NCBI GenBank assembly: GCA_910588125.1
Contig: CAJUPI010000003.1
Span: 1 to 64,000 of the forward strand
DNA length: 64,000 nucleotides
Origin: an uncultured Lachnospiraceae bacterium
GTDB lineage: Bacteria > Bacillota > Clostridia > Lachnospirales > Lachnospiraceae
Direction: 5' to 3'
Below the pieces are notes generated by a model. That model worked only from the letters and a program-made list of their open reading frames with translations, was not told where the DNA came from and did not search any database. This document shows, in pieces, positions 52,098-61,360 of the stretch (its first letter is position 1; each line of letters starts with the position of its first letter). A program made the position numbers and the translations under genes.

Positions 52098-53438
52098 ATG
52101 GAAAAGACGCAGGAGCAGGCCAGGCAGGAGATTCTTGACCTTGTGGCAGACTATTGTGAGAAATATCATTTGCAAAATAAAAAGCCTTATGAGCCAGGGG
52201 ATCGGATTCCTTATGCCTCACGGGTGTATGATGCTCATGAGATGAGGAACCTTGTGGACAGCGCACTGGAATTTTGGCTGACCTCCGGACGATATACAGA
52301 GCAGTTTGAAAAAAAGCTGTCTGAATATTTGGGGGTGCGTTATTGTTCGCTGGTGAATTCCGGATCCTCTGCCAATTTAAATGCATTTATGGCGCTGACA
52401 TCTCCTCTTTTAGGAGAACGGCAGGTACGGCGGGGGGATGAAGTCATCACGGTAGCGGCGGGGTTTCCGACTACGGTGGCGCCAATGATTCAGTATGGAG
52501 CAGTGCCTGTATTTGTGGATGTGACAATTCCTCAGTATAATATTGACGTCAGGCAGCTGGAGGAAGCATATTCGGAAAAGACAAAGGCGGTGATGATAGC
52601 TCATACGCTGGGGAATCCTTTTGATCTGAAGGCAGTTAAGAGCTTTTGCGACCGCCATGGCCTGTGGTTGATTGAAGATAATTGTGATGCATTGGGCAGC
52701 CGCTATACGCTCGATGGAGAAGAGCGTTTTACCGGAACCTTAGGGGATATTGGAACCTCGAGCTTTTATCCGCCTCATCATATGACGATGGGGGAGGGCG
52801 GCGCAGTGTATACGGATAATCCTCTGCTGCACAAGATAATCCGTTCTCTTCGGGACTGGGGACGGGACTGTTCTTGTCCGTCAGGCGTGGATAACAGCTG
52901 CCATCACCGATTTGATCGCCAATATGGAGAACTGCCTTTGGGGTACGATCACAAATACGTCTACTCACATTTTGGTTATAATCTGAAAGCCACGGATCTT
53001 CAGGCGGCGATCGGCTGTGCCCAACTGGAGAAGTTCCCCGGTTTTGTGGAACGTCGCCGCCACAATTTTGCCAGTCTTCGGGCAGCGCTTATGGATCTGG
53101 AGGATAAGCTGATTTTGCCAGAAGCCTGTCCGGATTCCCGTCCCAGCTGGTTTGGTTTTCTCATTACCTGCCGGGAAGGGGTGGATCGAAACCGTGTGGT
53201 GCAGTATGTGGAAGGGAAAGGCGTCCAGACGCGGATGCTGTTTGCCGGCAATCTGACCCGCCACCCCTGTTTCGATCCGTTGCGAGAGAGTAAAAGCGGC
53301 TATCGGATAGTGGGAGAATTGCCGGTTGCTGATCGGATTATGCGGGATACCTTCTGGGTGGGGGTGTATCCGGGGATGACGGATGCTATGATTGATACTA
53401 TGGCGAAGGTGATTCATGAAGCCGTGAGACAGGCATGA
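52098..53438 (+). CDS. rfbH: CDP-4-keto-6-deoxyglucose 3-dehydrase (RfbH/DdhC)
   Basis: A 446-residue PMP-dependent, [2Fe-2S] dehydrase. In SSFYPPHHMTMGEGG a His stands where aminotransferases have the Schiff-base Lys, the mark of the E1 dehydrase. The cluster ligands fit C196, C258, C260 and C268 (C-x61-C-x-C-x7-C). It removes the 3-hydroxyl to start 3,6-dideoxyhexose synthesis and needs a partner reductase (E3), not encoded here. The stop overlaps the start of the LicD gene. Confidence 0.93.
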   Translation: MEKTQEQARQEILDLVADYCEKYHLQNKKPYEPGDRIPYASRVYDAHEMRNLVDSALEFWLTSGRYTEQFEKKLSEYLGVRYCSLVNSGSSANLNAFMALTSPLLGERQVRRGDEVITVAAGFPTTVAPMIQYGAVPVFVDVTIPQYNIDVRQLEEAYSEKTKAVMIAHTLGNPFDLKAVKSFCDRHGLWLIEDNCDALGSRYTLDGEERFTGTLGDIGTSSFYPPHHMTMGEGGAVYTDNPLLHKIIRSLRDWGRDCSCPSGVDNSCHHRFDRQYGELPLGYDHKYVYSHFGYNLKATDLQAAIGCAQLEKFPGFVERRRHNFASLRAALMDLEDKLILPEACPDSRPSWFGFLITCREGVDRNRVVQYVEGKGVQTRMLFAGNLTRHPCFDPLRESKSGYRIVGELPVADRIMRDTFWVGVYPGMTDAMIDTMAKVIHEAVRQA

Positions 53439-54331
53439 GAATGAAAGGGTCGTTAAGTTCAATGAAAAATATGGAAAAAGAGAAGACGGAATTTGACCTG
53501 AGTAAGGCACACGAAGTCAATTTGAAGATTTTAAAAGAGATAGATCGAATCTGCCGGAAATATAAGATTCAATATATGCTGGATGCCGGTACCCTGTTGG
53601 GAGCGGTTCGCCACCAGGGATTTATTCCCTGGGATGATGATGCGGATGTAGCTTTTACCAGAAAGAATTACGAGGCGTTTATGAAAGTGGTGCGGCGGGA
53701 GCTGCCGGATACCATGGAGCTTTTGATGCCCTGGGATTTTCAGAAGGGAAAGGCATTTTTTGATTTTACTGCCCGGATATATTATAAAAACAGCCGGATT
53801 CATGAAGATTCTCCGGAGATGCAATATTATGAGGGAAAGATGAATCATTTGTGGGTGGATCTTTTTACCATTGACGTATTGCCTCAAAGCAAGGGGAATG
53901 CAGCGGCGACATTGCTGCTTCATAAGATTGTGTATGGCATGGCGATGGCGCATCGCTATCAACTGGATTTTAGTAAATATAGTGCATTTCATAAGCTGGC
54001 AGTAGGCAGCTTATCGCTGGCAGGGCATCTGGTTCCCATGGGGCTTTTGTTCCGGATGCAGAGGATGGTGGCGCTTAAAGATCGGAAATGCCGGAGCAAT
54101 TTGCGGTATTACAGCAATTATCAGCCGGACTTTCTGTATGTGACGCTTCAAAAGGACTGGTGTGAGCAGGTGCAGGATATGGCTTTTTGTGATACGAAGC
54201 TGATGGTGCCTAAGCACTGGCATGAGGTGCTGACGTGGATTTATGGGGATTATATGAGGCTGCCGCCGAAGGAGCAACGGGTTCCTGGCCATTCCACAAT
54301 GCAGATTCAGGTGTATGATGAGGAAGTTTGA
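53435..54331 (+). CDS. LicD-family phosphotransferase
   Basis: A 298-residue LicD-type protein with LDAGTLLGAVRHQGFIPWDDDADVAF, the nucleotidyltransferase-like active site, then MNHLWVDLFTIDVLP. LicD enzymes attach phosphocholine or related groups to surface glycans; other members transfer other phospho-groups. The gene overlaps rfbH by 4 bases (ATGA). The choline-binding-type repeats of the protein at 61360-62535 would fit a phosphocholine-decorated wall, but no choline uptake genes are seen. Starts at 53462 and 53471 are also possible. Confidence 0.85.
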   Translation: MRMKGSLSSMKNMEKEKTEFDLSKAHEVNLKILKEIDRICRKYKIQYMLDAGTLLGAVRHQGFIPWDDDADVAFTRKNYEAFMKVVRRELPDTMELLMPWDFQKGKAFFDFTARIYYKNSRIHEDSPEMQYYEGKMNHLWVDLFTIDVLPQSKGNAAATLLLHKIVYGMAMAHRYQLDFSKYSAFHKLAVGSLSLAGHLVPMGLLFRMQRMVALKDRKCRSNLRYYSNYQPDFLYVTLQKDWCEQVQDMAFCDTKLMVPKHWHEVLTWIYGDYMRLPPKEQRVPGHSTMQIQVYDEEV

Positions 54332-54371
54332 GAGATGTTGTTTGCCGGCGGGCTGATTAATTTATAGCGGT

Positions 54372-54462
54372 TAATGTTTCTCGGAGGGAACGCCTGGGAG
54401 GAAAGAGCCAGGCAAACCGCTGCCTGGTTCTTTCCTCCCAGGCTGAGTATTCTCGGCGTTAA
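54372..54462. repeat. Family B element, minimal copy
   Basis: Only the outer ends remain: AATGTTTCTCGGAGGGAACG on the left and GGCTGAGTATTCTCGGCGTT on the right. The pair CGCCTGGGAGGAAAGAGCCA and TTCTTTCCTCCCAGG forms a tight hairpin. It lies between the LicD and GtrB-like genes. Confidence 0.8.
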
Positions 54463-54519
54463 AAGGAATGGAATTGCTGGTATGTGGTAATGTGACGGGC
54501 AGGGAATGAGGAGACGGAA

Positions 54520-55464
54520 ATGATGAGAAAAAAGTTGTCAGTTGTGGTGTCTGTGTATAATGAAGAGCAGGCCCTGCCTTTGTTTTATGAGACGGCAAAG
54601 CCGATCTTGGATGGGCTTTCCTGGGATTATGAGATTTTGTTTGTCAATGACGGAAGCCGGGACGGAAGTCTGGGATTTTTACAGGAGCTGACGCTTCATG
54701 ACAACCGGGTCAAGCTGGTGAGCTTTTCACGCAATTTTGGACATGAGGCGGCGATGATTGCCGGCATTGATTATGCGAGTGGAGATGCCATCGTGTGTAT
54801 GGATGCGGATCTGCAGCATCCGCCGGCATGTCTGCCGGAGATTGTTGAAAGGTTAGAGGAGGGGTGCGGAGTCATTACAATGGTACGTACCCGCAATGAA
54901 TCGGCCGGGATCGTGAAAAATATTACGTCAGCCGGATTTTATTGGCTGATTAATACTTTGTCAGATGTGAAATTTGAGGCTAACGCCTCGGATTTTTTTG
55001 CGGTTTCACGCCAGGCTGCAGATGTGTTAAGGGGAAATTATCGGGAAAAGGTGCGTTTCCTGCGGGGATATGTGCAGAATATCGGATTTTCGCGGGCGAC
55101 AATTGCTTATGAAGCCCGGGAGAGGGCAGCGGGGGAGAGTAAGTATAGTATTCGGAAATTATTTGCTTTTTCTATCAATACGATTCTCTGCTTTTCAAAT
55201 CTGCCGTTGAAGCTGGGAATTTATGCCGGGGGTATGGCGGCAGTGATGGGGATTGCTGTGATGATCTATACTTTGTGTACTCGTCGGGGCGCGCCAAGCG
55301 GGTATGCGACAATTGTGATCTTGAATTGCTTTATGTTTGCAGTCCTTTTTCTGATTGTGGGAATTATCGGGGAGTATATGGCGATTTTGTTCAATGAGCT
55401 GAAGGACCGGCCGATCTATATTGTGGAGGTAACGAGGAATCTGGAGGACAAGGGGGAGGGCTAA
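54520..55464 (+). CDS. Polyprenyl-phosphate glycosyltransferase, GtrB/DPM1-like
   Basis: A 314-residue GT2 enzyme. VVVSVYNEEQALPLFYETAK, FVNDGSRDGSL, FGHEAAMIAGIDYASGD and MDADLQHPP are family text. Two C-terminal membrane helices (about 230-255 and 265-290) anchor it. It loads a sugar onto undecaprenyl phosphate for transfer outside the membrane, which suits GT-C-like proteins such as the two polytopic proteins in the locus. Confidence 0.9.
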   Translation: MMRKKLSVVVSVYNEEQALPLFYETAKPILDGLSWDYEILFVNDGSRDGSLGFLQELTLHDNRVKLVSFSRNFGHEAAMIAGIDYASGDAIVCMDADLQHPPACLPEIVERLEEGCGVITMVRTRNESAGIVKNITSAGFYWLINTLSDVKFEANASDFFAVSRQAADVLRGNYREKVRFLRGYVQNIGFSRATIAYEARERAAGESKYSIRKLFAFSINTILCFSNLPLKLGIYAGGMAAVMGIAVMIYTLCTRRGAPSGYATIVILNCFMFAVLFLIVGIIGEYMAILFNELKDRPIYIVEVTRNLEDKGEG

Positions 55465-55550
55465 GTTGTCTTGAGAGGTAAGCCTTGGAGGAAGGAGCGG
55501 GAGCGTCGTCAGCCAGGCGGAAAAGCGAAACGAAAATGCCCCAATTCGCG
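55465..55550. repeat. Family B element, one-sided fragment
   Basis: The left arm (GAGAGGTAAGCCTTGGAGGA) and part of the middle (AAAAGCGAAACGAAAATGCC) are present, but the right arm is lost. It begins at the stop codon of the preceding glycosyltransferase gene. Confidence 0.65.
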
Positions 55551-55578
55551 TTTATTGTGCTATGTCGGACAGATGATA

Positions 55579-55608
55579 TTGACAGTGATGCTGGCAAAAG
55601 GTTATAAT
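55579..55608 (+). promoter_or_regulatory. Strong consensus promoter of the M60 protease gene
   Basis: TTGACA (55579-55584) and TATAAT (55603-55608) both match consensus, with an 18-base spacer. The start codon lies 130 bases downstream, leaving a long leader in which no obvious riboswitch is seen. Confidence 0.75.
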
Positions 55609-55738
55609 TGGAAAACCGAGAAATGAGAAAAGAGAAAGGGGACGGAAGACAGGAAAAGCGGAAGGTAAAAAAAGACAGAAATTGTATCAGAAAAGAATAT
55701 CATGAAGGGAATGGTATTAAGATGAGGAGGATAAGAAT

Positions 55739-58700
55739 ATGAGACGAGGAATGGCAGCACTTCTGGCTGCCTGTATGGTATTGCAGGCGCCATTTTCTTC
55801 GCTGACATCTTATGGGGGCGATGGGATTGGACTGCTGCAGGTATTGCAAACAGGGACAAAAAAAGGTACTTTGCAGGAAATTTACGGTGGCAGAGAGGCA
55901 ACGCTTTCGAATGATAAGATGAATTTGCTGGCGACTAGTTCTGTCAGTGGAACAAGCTATGATAAGGATAATGGAATGCTACGCATTACGATTCGAAACT
56001 TGCTTGGGACAGAGGATAGCAGTTTTAATATACATCTGGAACCGGATAAAAAGACGGCAAAGAGCCTGGATATTCCAGGTGAGCTGGATGAGGATTTTGA
56101 TACGGATTGGGGCAATAGCAGCAAGAAAGAGGCGGTTTTTGAAATGTCGGATATTCCGGAGGGAAAGTACTCTCTGGTTTTGACCCAGAATCCGGATGGG
56201 GCAGGGGCTTTTTTGCCGTTTATCCAGAAGAAGGTCGAGATTAAGTCGAGAACCGTGACTACCCTGAATCTGGCGAATGACTACCCGGAATATTATGGGT
56301 ATGAGGAAGAGGAGAATTCGTATGACTGGAAGATGGGATTATTGGTGCCGGGGAATTTTTCGGATGACGGCGGGGAAGAGGAAAAGCTCGATGAAGAAGA
56401 TTTAGAAGAGCTTATGGAAGCTATTTATGAAGAGTCCCAGGATTCGCGGTATGATCTGAATGGCGATGGGGAGATTAATCTGATTGATCTTGAACTTTTT
56501 ACCAGATTCTATAAGAACAGAGATGAACGGCCAAAAGCGAAGATGATGAAGACTCCACTGTTAAGAGAAGATGACATTGAAAAGGCATTGTGCGGTAAGA
56601 ATCCGAGCGAGGATGTTCGCCGGATGTTTACAGGAGAGAGGAGCCAGGACGGGGAACCGATATTGCAGGCGGTACCGGATGATGGCGGACTTATTTCCGG
56701 CAGCAATCCGGTTGAACTTTCGGCGGAGTTTCGCGATCCTGTGGAAGCGAGAGGATTTGCGATTGTGCCTCAGATAGGTTCACTGAATGTGATGGTCAGT
56801 GGTGCTGTGGTTTTTGAGGATCTGGATGGCAACCGATATGAGGCGTTGGTAAAGGATGGCAAACAGCAGGGGAGTATAAAGCTTTCTAAGAGTGCTGACA
56901 GCAAAAATCATGTTTCTTCTGAGCAGGGGGAGCAGGCACAGATAGCGACAGATGACTCAGCCCAAAGCCTTTCGCTTGTGAGGCGGCTTGCCTCTGTAAG
57001 AAACAGGATGGCAACGCCGGCAGATGCCAGCCAAAGCGCGATGACGGGATTTTTGGAGCATTATTCCGGCGAGAAAGCATTTGTGGCAAAGAGGGAAGCA
57101 ACTGCGCCGAAGGATGAAGAGGCGCTTCAAGGGAAGACCATTCTGATTGATCTGGGAAAACAGATTGCTATTAAAAGAGTATATATCCGGATTGAGGAGA
57201 CATTAGGAGCCGGAATGGAGGGCTATGGTGAGCTGGCGGAGATTTCCCGGGTGGAGTTTTTGAATCAGATGGAGGATCATATTCCAGAGCCGGATCTTTC
57301 GATTCCAGACAGGCTTAAGGGAGAGCCAGGGGATGCACGGTTTACCGTGCGCTGGCGGAACCAGGCGAATGTTACCGGATATGTGGTTCATGCGTCGGGA
57401 GAGACGATGAAAGGGGAAAAAGCGTTTGCCTATCCCGGCCAGGAGGAGAATTTCCTGGAAATTTCCAGTATTGACGGCGGAGATGTCGATAACGGCAAGC
57501 CGTATACGGTAAAGGTCCGTTCGATCAATGGAGATTGGAGAAGTGAGTACAGTGAGCCGATCATAGTGGTGCCGGAGGCAAAGAGCCGGCCGACCCCGCC
57601 GCAGCAGATTCAGATTACCGGCGGATATCGGAAGCTGAGCGTGTCATGGAGAAAGATGAAGGGCACAGACAGCTATAGCATATATTATCGGGAAAAAGAC
57701 GGGGCGGATCCAACATTTATGGAAATGCACGGCCTTACCGGAACGACGGCGGAGATTACGGGATTAAAGGATGAGGTTACATATGAGCTTTACATGACGG
57801 CAACAAACAAGATCGGCACCAGCGATCCTTCTGAGATGTACAGCGGGAAGACCCGGATCGTAAAGGCTCCGGAGACTCCGAATTTCTATCTCTTGAATGT
57901 ACCGAAGGAGGGCGGCGGCGTATCCGATGTGATTACCAGCGTAGAGATCGGCGCGAATTCTGCGAATCTGCCTTGTGATGAATTTGCTGCAGTAGATGGG
58001 ATTTATGAGACAGCGTGGGTCAGAACCGACTGGGATGCCGGTTGTTCATACAGCAACAATGACGGGAATTCTCCGATCGTTACATTTGATCAGCCCTATG
58101 AGATGGATACTGTGGTGATCATTCCGGATCACGAACAGACATATGGCTACAGCCAGTGCCGGGTGATCTATTGGGATGCGGAGAATGTAAGACATGTGGC
58201 TGAGGGCCGCTTCACCCGGAAAAAGGATAAAGATGACCTGATTTATTATGAGTTCCAGGCAAATGAGAAGTTCACAGCAAAGAAGGTTCGCGTGGCTGTT
58301 CAGACCGGGTATGGCGGGGCAAGGCGAATCAGCTATGCGGAATTGAAGTTTTATAAGTATTATGATTTGCAGGAACGGATTTATGGCATGTATACCGATG
58401 ATCTTCATGTGGAACTGAAAGATACGGTGACTCAGGAGATGATTGAAGGCTTTTATGAAGAGCTGGAATATGTGGATGAAACCTGCAATGAAAAAACTCC
58501 TCAATATGACTTCTTGAAACAGGAGCTGGAAAATGCCGAGATGATCTTAAAGCTGGGTAAAAGCTCCGGAAAGATTTTGCAGGTGAATACAAAGCTTGCT
58601 CAAAAGAAGGATGGACATATTTCCTTTAGCGGTGGGTTAAACACATGGCAGCCGTTGGGAGTTGCCGGCCTGGCCGGAGACAAGGTGGCAGTCTACGTGG

Positions 58701-61360
58701 GAGCGAAAGGGAAACGCCTGGGAGATCCGGTCAGCCTGACTGTGATAGCCGCCCAATATCATGGCGAGTCCAATGCTGTGTTTACTACGGCAGGGACGCT
58801 GCGGGTAGGCCCCAATGAGATCGTGATTCCCCGGATCGGCAGTATGACCAGCGCTGAACAGGGCGGCCAGCTTTATATCCGGTATGACGGCAATTATAAT
58901 CAGGGTGAATATGCGGTTCGTGTAAATATCCCCGGAACGGAAGACGGGCAGTCGAAGGCGGCTATGATTCCGGCGCTGGATCTGGCGGGAGTGCTAGAGG
59001 AAGAGCGGGCCAAGTGTCTGGATGCCTATGTCGGAGAGCTACAGGCTTTGGATCCGGAGGAGATGCACAATCAGTATCATGGCCAGGCGGGGCTGGCTTA
59101 TGATGCCAGGAATTGTGTTTTTGGCGCCACAGATGTGGCCGGGAAGCGGTCAATGTTCTCTCTTCCGGCTGCTGAGCTGTTGAAAGGCTGTGATGGTTCC
59201 GGGCAGACGCTGGGAGATTCTGTGCAGGCGATGGATGAAATGCTGGAGCTGTTTTATCAGCATAAAGGACTGAGTGAGGCCGAAGATGCTGGCCCAAAAA
59301 ATCAAATGCCAGTAGGCCGCATCAATATCCGATACCAGAGAATGTTTGAAGGAGCATTTATGTATGCCGGCGGCGCCCACATCGGTATTGAGTACGGTTC
59401 GGCGTCAGGCATGGCACGTGGAGTGCCGGTGGTGGCAGACGAAAAGGGAAGATATGTGTCCGGCAGCTATTTCGGCTGGGGAATCGGCCATGAGATCGGC
59501 CATGAAATTAATGAGGGCGCATATGCGGTGGCAGAGGTGACCAATAATTACTTCCCGCAGCTTGCCAAATCACGGGACAGCAATGACACCGTACGCTGGG
59601 ATTATGATAAAGTATATCAGAAGGTAAACTCCGGGGCTAAGGGGCCGTCTTCCAACGGAGCTGTGCAATTGGCGATGTACTGGCAGCTTCATCTGGCTTA
59701 TGACCGGGATTACAATTTTAAGGTATATGACAATTATCAAGAGCAGTTTGACGGGCTGTTCTTTGGGCGGGTGGATTCCTATGCAAGAACGCCGTCTTTG
59801 GCGCCTAGTCCCGGCGGGATAGCTCTGAGCCTGGATGGTGATAAGGACAATAATCTTATGCGGCTGGGATGTGCGGCTGCTGAAAAAAACATTCTGGAAT
59901 TCTTTGAAAGATGGGGAATGGAGCCAGATGAAAAGACGCAAAAATATGCGGGTCAGTTTGATAAGGAGACTCGGGCAATCTGGCTGGCCACGGATGATCA
60001 AAGAGTCGAAGTGATAGAAAGAGGCGATGAGCCGGAGGGAGAAAGCAGTATTCATGTAGAGGGGACCTTGTCTTACAGTGAGTCTGTGGGAAGTGGAAAT
60101 CAGGTGGAAATTTCTCTTACGGCAGATTCTGAGACTGACTTCTTCGGCTATGAGGTCTTCCGGATTGAACATCAGGGAACAAAGACGCTTCGCCGTCCGG
60201 TGGGATTTGTGACACCGGAGGAATCCGTATTGACAGACAGAGTAGTTACCGTCAACAACCGGGCATTTACCTACGAGGTAGTAGGCTATGATATCTGGCT
60301 GCGTCCGACAACGGCATATACGATTGGCGATGCCCGGGTATCTCATAACGGAAATCTGGATTCGTCAAATTGGACGGCAGATACCAATATGGTGGGGGTC
60401 GACGATGGAGCTGAGGATAATGACGCAGGACCCTCGGAGGAAAATCCGGATACTATTGAAAAAAATATGATCAGCCGTGTCGTTGACGGAGATAATGCAA
60501 CTACCTATCGCGGAAAGACAAAGACGGAAACGCCGGAGATTCTTTTGTATTTGAATGGAGAGGAAATTCTGACAGGACTGGAATACCGGCTGTCAGAAAA
60601 CGGCACTCCGATAGGAGCATTTGAGATTTATCTGAGCAAAGACGGCACCAGCTGGCAGAAGGCATCTACAGAAGAGACTTCCTTTACGTTGTCTGAAGAC
60701 AGCAGCGGAGTGAAGCGGCATAAAGTCCTTTTCAGCGCACCTTCGGAAACGGGTACTGGCAGAGAGCTGGTAACCTATGATGCCTCGATTGTCAAGCTGG
60801 CGGCTCCTGGCCAGGCGGGTAAGGAGCTTGCTGTTTCAGAAATTGTCCTGTTTGGACAGACAGGAGATCGGGTGGATCTGACAGCGGAAGGAATCGGCAG
60901 ACTGGCAGAGGCACTTACGGACGGGACGACAAATGAAGTTTTGATTCCCAAGGATTCTCTGATATTTACAGGAACCTATAAAGGAAATCCTGCTTATAAT
61001 TCCCTGCTTTTGTGGGATGAAGCCGGAAGGATTGTCGGAGGATCCGATGGCAGTGCAACGGTTGCAGAGCAGCTGATTTTTGCACCGGATCCGGGAACAG
61101 GAGATTTGACAGAGATTTCGGATGGACATTGGGTATATTTTATCCGTCCGGAGCATTTGACAACTACATTGCCAAAGACAGTGCGGGCGGAATTGTACCG
61201 GGTAGATCATGCGATCAGCCAGGAAGGACAGAGGCTGGTGAGTTCTACGGTATCGGTAACCGTTCCGGAGAATCTGCCGGCGATCCGTTTGACAGGATTG
61301 GGCAATATGGCAGCGCGGACATTGCAGGCGGCAGATGAAGAGGAAAGGGGGAATGAGTGA
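55739..61360 (+). CDS. Very large secreted M60-like metalloprotease with dockerin-like loop
   Basis: A 1873-residue secreted protein. Signal peptide at 1 to about 25. A single dockerin-like calcium loop DLNGDGEINLIDLELF begins at residue 239. Two FN3-like domains (about 520-620 and 620-710) and an F5/8 type C-like domain (about 715-875) follow. The peptidase region (about 985-1410) has H1251-E-I-G-H1255 with a downstream Glu near 1266 (EVTNN), the HExGH-x(8-28)-E pattern of M60 enzymes, which cleave mucin-type glycoproteins. The C-terminal 440 residues are beta-rich, with another F5/8-like segment. Its TGA stop overlaps the next ATG. Probably mucin-directed; the substrate is inference. Confidence 0.85.
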   Translation: MRRGMAALLAACMVLQAPFSSLTSYGGDGIGLLQVLQTGTKKGTLQEIYGGREATLSNDKMNLLATSSVSGTSYDKDNGMLRITIRNLLGTEDSSFNIHLEPDKKTAKSLDIPGELDEDFDTDWGNSSKKEAVFEMSDIPEGKYSLVLTQNPDGAGAFLPFIQKKVEIKSRTVTTLNLANDYPEYYGYEEEENSYDWKMGLLVPGNFSDDGGEEEKLDEEDLEELMEAIYEESQDSRYDLNGDGEINLIDLELFTRFYKNRDERPKAKMMKTPLLREDDIEKALCGKNPSEDVRRMFTGERSQDGEPILQAVPDDGGLISGSNPVELSAEFRDPVEARGFAIVPQIGSLNVMVSGAVVFEDLDGNRYEALVKDGKQQGSIKLSKSADSKNHVSSEQGEQAQIATDDSAQSLSLVRRLASVRNRMATPADASQSAMTGFLEHYSGEKAFVAKREATAPKDEEALQGKTILIDLGKQIAIKRVYIRIEETLGAGMEGYGELAEISRVEFLNQMEDHIPEPDLSIPDRLKGEPGDARFTVRWRNQANVTGYVVHASGETMKGEKAFAYPGQEENFLEISSIDGGDVDNGKPYTVKVRSINGDWRSEYSEPIIVVPEAKSRPTPPQQIQITGGYRKLSVSWRKMKGTDSYSIYYREKDGADPTFMEMHGLTGTTAEITGLKDEVTYELYMTATNKIGTSDPSEMYSGKTRIVKAPETPNFYLLNVPKEGGGVSDVITSVEIGANSANLPCDEFAAVDGIYETAWVRTDWDAGCSYSNNDGNSPIVTFDQPYEMDTVVIIPDHEQTYGYSQCRVIYWDAENVRHVAEGRFTRKKDKDDLIYYEFQANEKFTAKKVRVAVQTGYGGARRISYAELKFYKYYDLQERIYGMYTDDLHVELKDTVTQEMIEGFYEELEYVDETCNEKTPQYDFLKQELENAEMILKLGKSSGKILQVNTKLAQKKDGHISFSGGLNTWQPLGVAGLAGDKVAVYVGAKGKRLGDPVSLTVIAAQYHGESNAVFTTAGTLRVGPNEIVIPRIGSMTSAEQGGQLYIRYDGNYNQGEYAVRVNIPGTEDGQSKAAMIPALDLAGVLEEERAKCLDAYVGELQALDPEEMHNQYHGQAGLAYDARNCVFGATDVAGKRSMFSLPAAELLKGCDGSGQTLGDSVQAMDEMLELFYQHKGLSEAEDAGPKNQMPVGRINIRYQRMFEGAFMYAGGAHIGIEYGSASGMARGVPVVADEKGRYVSGSYFGWGIGHEIGHEINEGAYAVAEVTNNYFPQLAKSRDSNDTVRWDYDKVYQKVNSGAKGPSSNGAVQLAMYWQLHLAYDRDYNFKVYDNYQEQFDGLFFGRVDSYARTPSLAPSPGGIALSLDGDKDNNLMRLGCAAAEKNILEFFERWGMEPDEKTQKYAGQFDKETRAIWLATDDQRVEVIERGDEPEGESSIHVEGTLSYSESVGSGNQVEISLTADSETDFFGYEVFRIEHQGTKTLRRPVGFVTPEESVLTDRVVTVNNRAFTYEVVGYDIWLRPTTAYTIGDARVSHNGNLDSSNWTADTNMVGVDDGAEDNDAGPSEENPDTIEKNMISRVVDGDNATTYRGKTKTETPEILLYLNGEEILTGLEYRLSENGTPIGAFEIYLSKDGTSWQKASTEETSFTLSEDSSGVKRHKVLFSAPSETGTGRELVTYDASIVKLAAPGQAGKELAVSEIVLFGQTGDRVDLTAEGIGRLAEALTDGTTNEVLIPKDSLIFTGTYKGNPAYNSLLLWDEAGRIVGGSDGSATVAEQLIFAPDPGTGDLTEISDGHWVYFIRPEHLTTTLPKTVRAELYRVDHAISQEGQRLVSSTVSVTVPENLPAIRLTGLGNMAARTLQAADEEERGNE

